Of a DNA stretch of 64,000 bases, positions 60,279-64,000 are shown in pieces; position 1 is the first letter of the stretch, and the number at the start of each line of letters is the position of its first letter. The notes under the pieces are model-generated. The model had not been told where the DNA came from and did no database searches. It was given only the letters and a program-made list of their open reading frames with translations. A program made the position numbers and the translations under genes. The stretch is from CADEDV01 sp964596345 (GTDB taxonomy: Bacteria > Bacteroidota > Bacteroidia > Chitinophagales > Chitinophagaceae): contig CAZQSZ010000007.1 in assembly GCA_964596345.1 (NCBI GenBank), forward strand, positions 124,001 to 188,000, in the 5' to 3' direction.

Positions 60279-60294
60279 CCCCGCCCGGGCGGGG
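60279..60294. repeat. Perfect 16-bp GC palindrome
   Basis: CCCCGCCCGGGCGGGG, between the defence operon and preA, 14 bases beyond the preA stop. Same type of hairpin as at 34286, 44948, 50681 and 51338. It may also end preA transcription. The remaining gap 60106-60278 shows nothing recognised. Confidence 0.7.
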
Positions 60295-60307
60295 AAGTTT
60301 ACATCAT

Positions 60308-61576
60308 TCAATGATCATTCAACGGCAAACCTCTCTTTTGAAACTCAATCCAGTTTAAATACTCCGGCGCCACCCGGTGCTCTTCCATAGTAATACAGTT
60401 ATCCACCGGGCAAACGAGCTGGCAGAGGTTGCAGCCCACACAGTCTTCTTCTTTTACGGTGTAGGTATTGTAGGGCTTTCCATAGGCCAGGCTGATAGAC
60501 TGGTGAGAAGTATCCTCGCAGGCAATATAGCAGAGGCCGCAATGGATACACTTGTCCTGGTTTATTCTGGCAATATGGTGGTAGTTGATGTCAAGGTCTT
60601 CCCAATGCGTAATGGTGGGTACCGATTTGCCGATAAAATCATCGAGGGTTTTAAAACCTTTTTCATCCATCCAGTTGTTCAGCCCTTCGCAGAGGTCTTC
60701 AATAATGCGGAAACCATGTTTCATAGCGGCGGTGCATACCTGCACATTGCTGGCACCGAGCAGCATAAACTCCACCGCATCCTTCCAGGTACTGATGCCA
60801 CCAATGCCGCTGATAGGTACTTTTTTGGTAAGTTCATCCTGCGCAATGGTCGTTAGCATTTTTAAGGCAATGGGTTTTACGGCCGGGCCGCAATAACCGC
60901 CAAAGACCGACTTGCCCGCCACATAGGGATTGGGCACCAGGGTATCGAGGTCAATACCGGTAACGGATTGTATGGTATTAATGAGGGAGAGGGCATTGGT
61001 GCCGGCCTTTACCACACTGCGGCCCGTAGGCACCACCGAATGTACATTGGGAGTGAGTTTGGTGATCACCGGCAGGGTGGCGGCTTCCATCACCCATTCC
61101 ACTACCATGCAGGCGATCTCGGGGTCTTGTCCCACGGCAGCGCCCATGCCTCTTTCCGTCATGCCATGCGGGCAGCCGAAATTGAGTTCGAGTCCGTGGG
61201 CACCGGTGTCTTCCACTTTTTTGATGAGTTCATGCCAGCTTTTTTTGTCGTTATCGGCCATCAGGGAAACGATCATGGCCCGGTCGGGGAAGAGCTTTAC
61301 ACATTCAGCAATTTCTTTGAGGTTGATGTGCAGCGGCCGGTCGCTGATGAGTTCGATATTATTAAAACCCATCACCCGTTGCCCGCCATAGTCCACTGCA
61401 GAATAGCGGGAGGATACATTTTTTACCTGGCTACCTAAGGTTTTCCAGACCACACCGCCCCAGCCGGCTTCAAAGGCACGGAGGACGTTATATTTTTTAT
61501 CCGTGGGAGGAGCGGAGGCAAGCCAATAGGGGTTGGGGGAGGAGATGCCGAGGAAGGTTGATGAGATGTCTGCCAT
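60308..61576 (-). CDS. preA: NAD-dependent dihydropyrimidine dehydrogenase subunit PreA
   Basis: A 422-residue cytoplasmic flavoenzyme subunit that reduces uracil and thymine to dihydropyrimidines. An FMN-binding dihydroorotate-dehydrogenase-like barrel (about 1-310; NPYWLASAPPTDK, ELNFGCPHGMTERGMG with the catalytic Cys, ISGIGGISTWKDAVEFMLLG) is followed by a double 4Fe-4S ferredoxin domain (CIHCGLCYIACED, CVGCNLCQLVCPVDNC). Works with PreT, encoded 319 bases upstream. Together with the nitrilase-family gene they form a reductive pyrimidine catabolic group. Confidence 0.95.
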   Translation of the reverse strand: MADISSTFLGISSPNPYWLASAPPTDKKYNVLRAFEAGWGGVVWKTLGSQVKNVSSRYSAVDYGGQRVMGFNNIELISDRPLHINLKEIAECVKLFPDRAMIVSLMADNDKKSWHELIKKVEDTGAHGLELNFGCPHGMTERGMGAAVGQDPEIACMVVEWVMEAATLPVITKLTPNVHSVVPTGRSVVKAGTNALSLINTIQSVTGIDLDTLVPNPYVAGKSVFGGYCGPAVKPIALKMLTTIAQDELTKKVPISGIGGISTWKDAVEFMLLGASNVQVCTAAMKHGFRIIEDLCEGLNNWMDEKGFKTLDDFIGKSVPTITHWEDLDINYHHIARINQDKCIHCGLCYIACEDTSHQSISLAYGKPYNTYTVKEEDCVGCNLCQLVCPVDNCITMEEHRVAPEYLNWIEFQKRGLPLNDH

Positions 61577-61895
61577 GTTTTTTATTTTATGTTACCAGCG
61601 ACATGAACACCGATGATCGCCTGTTGCGTCGCACACTTCAGGGTTCTGTTCGCTGTTCAACAATGTTGAACCCCTACGGGGTTCCAAAAATCTTTTACAT
61701 TATCATTGTCCCGGATTTAAATCCGGGCTACCAATATTCAGCCCCTACGGGGCTTGCAGTACTACAATTCAAAAACAATCTTCTCATTTGATCTCCGGAT
61801 TAAAACCCGGTTCATAAATATTCAGCCTCTACGGGCAGTTCTATTTCAATACACACTTTTAATCTTTAGGGTTCTAAAGTCCCCTTGCGGGGGAT
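61577..61895. repeat. Gap between preT and preA filled with palindromic repeats
   Basis: Five hairpin units in 280 bases: the 20-base repeat 61621-61640 (same as 40493-40512); GAACCCC-TAC-GGGGTTC (61668-61684); CCCGGATTTAAATCCGGG, a perfect 18-bp palindrome (61710-61727); AGCCCC-TAC-GGGGCT (61740-61754); then degraded copies of the last two at about 61792-61810 and 61820-61836; and CCCC-TTGC-GGGG at 61881-61892. The preT stop codon lies in the last one. Confidence 0.75.
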
Positions 61896-63251
61896 TTAGG
61901 GGGCGAGGTATTTTAGTATTGCTCTTGCCCCGTCTTTTCCTGCCTGCACCGCATCCACCACTTCTTTTCCACCGTTCACCGCATCACCACCGGCGAAAAC
62001 ACCTTTGATATTGGTGGCGCAGTTCTCATTGATCACAATCTTTCCGTTCTTATGATCCAGGTTTGATTTCTTTACTAATTTTTCAAAGGGCACCTGTCCC
62101 GCTGCTTTGATCACCATATCAACATCGAGTGTAAAAGTTTCCCCGGTATCAACAGGAGAGCGGCGGCCTGAGGCATCGGGTTCACCCAGTTTCATTTTAC
62201 TGCAAACAAGTTGTTTTACTTTTCCTGCACTGCCTTTTATTTTTTGCGGTGCGGCCAGCCAGATCACTTCGCAGCCATCCAGCATGGCAATATCCAGTTC
62301 ATGTTTGGTGCAGGGCATTTCGGCTTCAGTGCGGCGGTAGAGCATCGTTACTTCTTTAGCGCCAAGACGTTTGGCCTGTGTGGCAGCATCAATGGCCGTC
62401 ATGCCCATGCCGATCACGGCGACTTTATCACCAACAGGTACGGAAGAATAACCTTTGGAACGCAATTCATAAATGAACTGAATGGCATCCACCACACCGT
62501 CTAATTTTTCTCCGGGAATATCTAAGTGCCTGGCCACACCCACACCGATGCCGAGGTAAACAGCGTCGTACTCTTTTTTTAATTGCGAGAGGGTAATGTC
62601 TTTTCCCAGTTCCTGGTTGTATTTGATTTCAATGCCGCCGATGGCAGTGATATAGTTCACTTCATCCTCACAAAACTGCGGGGTCACTTTATAAGCGGCA
62701 ATGCCATAGGTCATCAGTCCGCCGCCCTTGCTTTCTTTTTCGTAAATAGTTACATCAATTCCTTCCCTGGATAAGGAATGAGCACAGCTTAATCCGGCCG
62801 GGCCGGCGCCAACAACAGCAACCCTTCTCACACCCCCGGCCCCTGAAGGGGAGGGCTTCCGCTCAAACAACCTCCAGTTTTCTTTCATCGCCATCTCTGT
62901 GCTGTACCGTTGCAGTTTTGCAATGGGTATCGGTTCTTCTTCCAGTAAATTATATACACAGGCCCCTTCGCATAATTTTTCTACGGGGCAAACTTTAGAG
63001 CAACCTGCGCCCATAATATTAGAGGAGAAAATGGTTTTGGCGGAGCCTTTTATATTTTCAGTAGCGATCTGCTTGATGAATTTGGGGACATCAATACCGG
63101 TCGGGCAGCTTTTCATGCAGGGGGCATCATAACAAAACAAACAACGGTTGGCATCCACTTTAGCCGCCGTTATACTTTCATACGGCGGGTGAATGTCAGA
63201 AAAATTCTGGTCGTACTGTTCTTTTGTTAGCCTGTTATTTATAATTGCCAT
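61896..63251 (-). CDS. preT: NAD(P)-dependent dihydropyrimidine dehydrogenase subunit PreT
   Basis: A 451-residue FAD protein, partner of PreA, homologous to the glutamate synthase small subunit. The N-terminal Fe-S domain has CLFCYDAPCMKSCPTGIDVP and GCSKVCPVEKLCEGAC, then the FAD loop VAVVGAGPAGL (about 144-154) and the NADPH loop VAVIGMGMTAIDAA. Residues 132-141 (KPSPSGAGGV) between the two domains are encoded by a dispersed palindromic repeat (62829-62858), a recent in-frame insertion. The last codons (Ala-Pro) and the TAA stop lie in another copy of that repeat family. Confidence 0.95.
   Translation of the reverse strand: MAIINNRLTKEQYDQNFSDIHPPYESITAAKVDANRCLFCYDAPCMKSCPTGIDVPKFIKQIATENIKGSAKTIFSSNIMGAGCSKVCPVEKLCEGACVYNLLEEEPIPIAKLQRYSTEMAMKENWRLFERKPSPSGAGGVRRVAVVGAGPAGLSCAHSLSREGIDVTIYEKESKGGGLMTYGIAAYKVTPQFCEDEVNYITAIGGIEIKYNQELGKDITLSQLKKEYDAVYLGIGVGVARHLDIPGEKLDGVVDAIQFIYELRSKGYSSVPVGDKVAVIGMGMTAIDAATQAKRLGAKEVTMLYRRTEAEMPCTKHELDIAMLDGCEVIWLAAPQKIKGSAGKVKQLVCSKMKLGEPDASGRRSPVDTGETFTLDVDMVIKAAGQVPFEKLVKKSNLDHKNGKIVINENCATNIKGVFAGGDAVNGGKEVVDAVQAGKDGARAILKYLAP
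62829..62858. repeat. Palindromic repeat inserted in frame in preT
   Basis: CCCCTGAAGGGG core (62840-62851) within a GC-rich segment of the same family as the intergenic copies at 38733, 61881, 63267 and 63375. It adds roughly ten codons to the linker between the Fe-S and FAD domains. Confidence 0.7.
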
Positions 63252-63266
63252 AGTTACCCCTCCCAG

Positions 63267-63284
63267 CCTCCCCTAAAGGGGAGG
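63267..63284. repeat. Palindromic repeat upstream of preT
   Basis: CCTCCCC-TAAA-GGGGAGG hairpin, 16 bases upstream of the preT start codon. It may affect preT translation or transcription. Confidence 0.7.
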
Positions 63285-63374
63285 AGCCCACTCACGAAAC
63301 CTGAAAGATGTAAGTGAACTTTAATTTTAAAAGTTAAAGAAAGAACCAAAATAAAGTATTCAACCGACCTAAGT

Positions 63375-63388
63375 TCCCCTTTAGGGGA
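63375..63388. repeat. Palindromic repeat after the carbon-nitrogen hydrolase gene
   Basis: TCCCC-TTTA-GGGGA hairpin followed by CAGGGGTTTAA, in which the stop codon of the hydrolase gene (complement 63396-63398) lies at the edge. Confidence 0.7.
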
Positions 63389-63395
63389 CAGGGGT

Positions 63396-64000
63396 TTAAA
63401 GCTCAACTAATTTCCCGTACGTCTCCGGTCTTCTGTCGCGGAAGAACTGCCACACACTTCTCACTTGTTCAATCATGTCAAGGTCAAATTCGGCGATCAG
63501 TAACTCATCATTATCTTCCGATGCCTGTGCAAATATTTGTCCCCGGGGATCAACGAAATAACTGCTGCCATAAAACTTACCAAGGTTCCAGGGCTTTTCG
63601 GTACCGACACGATTGATGCAGCCCATAAAATATCCATTGGCAGCTGCATGTGCCGGTTGTTCCAGTTTCCATAAGTATTGGGAGAGACCTGCCACGGTTG
63701 CAGAAGGATTGTAAACGATCTCTGCACCATTCAATCCGAGTATTCTTGCGCCATCAGGGAAATGTCTGTCATAGCAGATGTACACACCCACTTTGGCATA
63801 TTTGGTTTGAAAAACAGGATAACCCAGGTTGCCGGGCTTGAAGAAAAATTTTTCCCAGAAACCGGAAGTATGCGGGATATGATTTTTTCTATACTTGCCG
63901 AGATAGGTTCCGTCCGCATCAATGACGGCAGCGGTATTGTACAACACACCGGCCTGTTCTTTTTCATAGACCGGAACGATCATCACCATATTATACTTTT
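63396..64000 (-). CDS. Carbon-nitrogen hydrolase (beta-ureidopropionase-like), 5' truncated by window end
   Basis: The C-terminal ~200 residues of a nitrilase-superfamily amidohydrolase. The frame stays open to the window edge, upstream of the Met at 63989, so the start is outside. YRKNHIPHTSGFWEKFFFKP contains the catalytic Lys (GKYRKNHIP), and GVYICYDRHFPDGARI the nucleophile Cys (YICYDRHFPE-like). The glutamate lies before the window. In the company of preT and preA, the most likely role is N-carbamoyl-beta-alanine hydrolysis, the last step of reductive pyrimidine breakdown. Confidence 0.9.
   Translation of the reverse strand, partial: KYNMVMIVPVYEKEQAGVLYNTAAVIDADGTYLGKYRKNHIPHTSGFWEKFFFKPGNLGYPVFQTKYAKVGVYICYDRHFPDGARILGLNGAEIVYNPSATVAGLSQYLWKLEQPAHAAANGYFMGCINRVGTEKPWNLGKFYGSSYFVDPRGQIFAQASEDNDELLIAEFDLDMIEQVRSVWQFFRDRRPETYGKLVEL

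Noticed and set aside
61558..62008. Short plus-strand open frames around the preA-preT gap
   Set aside because: They translate palindromic repeat DNA and have no ribosome sites.

Overview
The window looks like a chromosome segment of a Bacteroidota bacterium, most likely family Chitinophagaceae. The reasons are a type IX secretion C-terminal sorting domain, many DUF families typical of this phylum (DUF5686, DUF4199, DUF4268, DUF1080), GDP-heptose genes, sparse TAnnTTTG-like promoter boxes, and numerous short GC-rich palindromic repeats between genes. The flanks have moderate GC; one block (about 56.1-60.1 kb) is visibly AT-rich and looks acquired.

Layout. 0-8.5 kb: partial plsY, an M48 lipoprotein protease, a DUF3052-like protein, a CYTH protein, DNA primase, a His/Trp/Arg-rich secreted protein, a coiled-coil protein and an EF-G paralogue. 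8.6-18.3 kb: surface and secreted proteins (T9SS cargo, LVIVD-type lipoproteins), a GMC oxidoreductase with its small subunit, a pullulanase and an exported ASKHA-fold protein. 18.4-34.2 kb: mixed accessory genes (DinB-like proteins, an RRM protein, SDR, AraC, thioredoxin-TPR, SRPBCC, a Gfo/Idh/MocA plus double-DUF1080 pair, DUF5686, PIG-L). 34.5-44.4 kb: lepA, then a leftward block with a complete GDP-D-glycero-D-manno-heptose cassette (GmhA, HddA, HddC-GmhB fusion), two glycosyltransferases, DUF4199 and a dihydroorotase homologue lacking its catalytic residues. 44.4-45.1 kb: two tRNA-Pro genes, a GIY-YIG nuclease ORF and a damaged third tRNA-Pro copy in which the ORF's stop codon lies. 45.3-56.1 kb: an AsmA protein, small DUF proteins, a MORN-repeat protein and a 5'-nucleotidase-like lipoprotein, separated by repeat-rich gaps. 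60.3-64 kb: PreA, PreT and a partial carbon-nitrogen hydrolase, which fit reductive pyrimidine catabolism.

The most interesting locus is the three-gene AT-rich operon at 56211-60075. It encodes an Eco57I/BsuBI-type adenine methyltransferase, an ABC/AAA_21-type ATPase whose first ~130 residues match the N-terminal helix-turn-helix domain of BsuBI/PstI restriction enzymes, and a small TOPRIM-like (DUF4276/RloB-like) protein. This looks like a type II restriction-modification system whose nuclease domain has been replaced by an ATPase-TOPRIM pair resembling PARIS/OLD effectors. The second locus of note is the GIY-YIG ORF bracketed by tRNA-Pro copies. A third theme is that short dispersed palindromes supply stop codons to several genes and have even entered the preT coding sequence.
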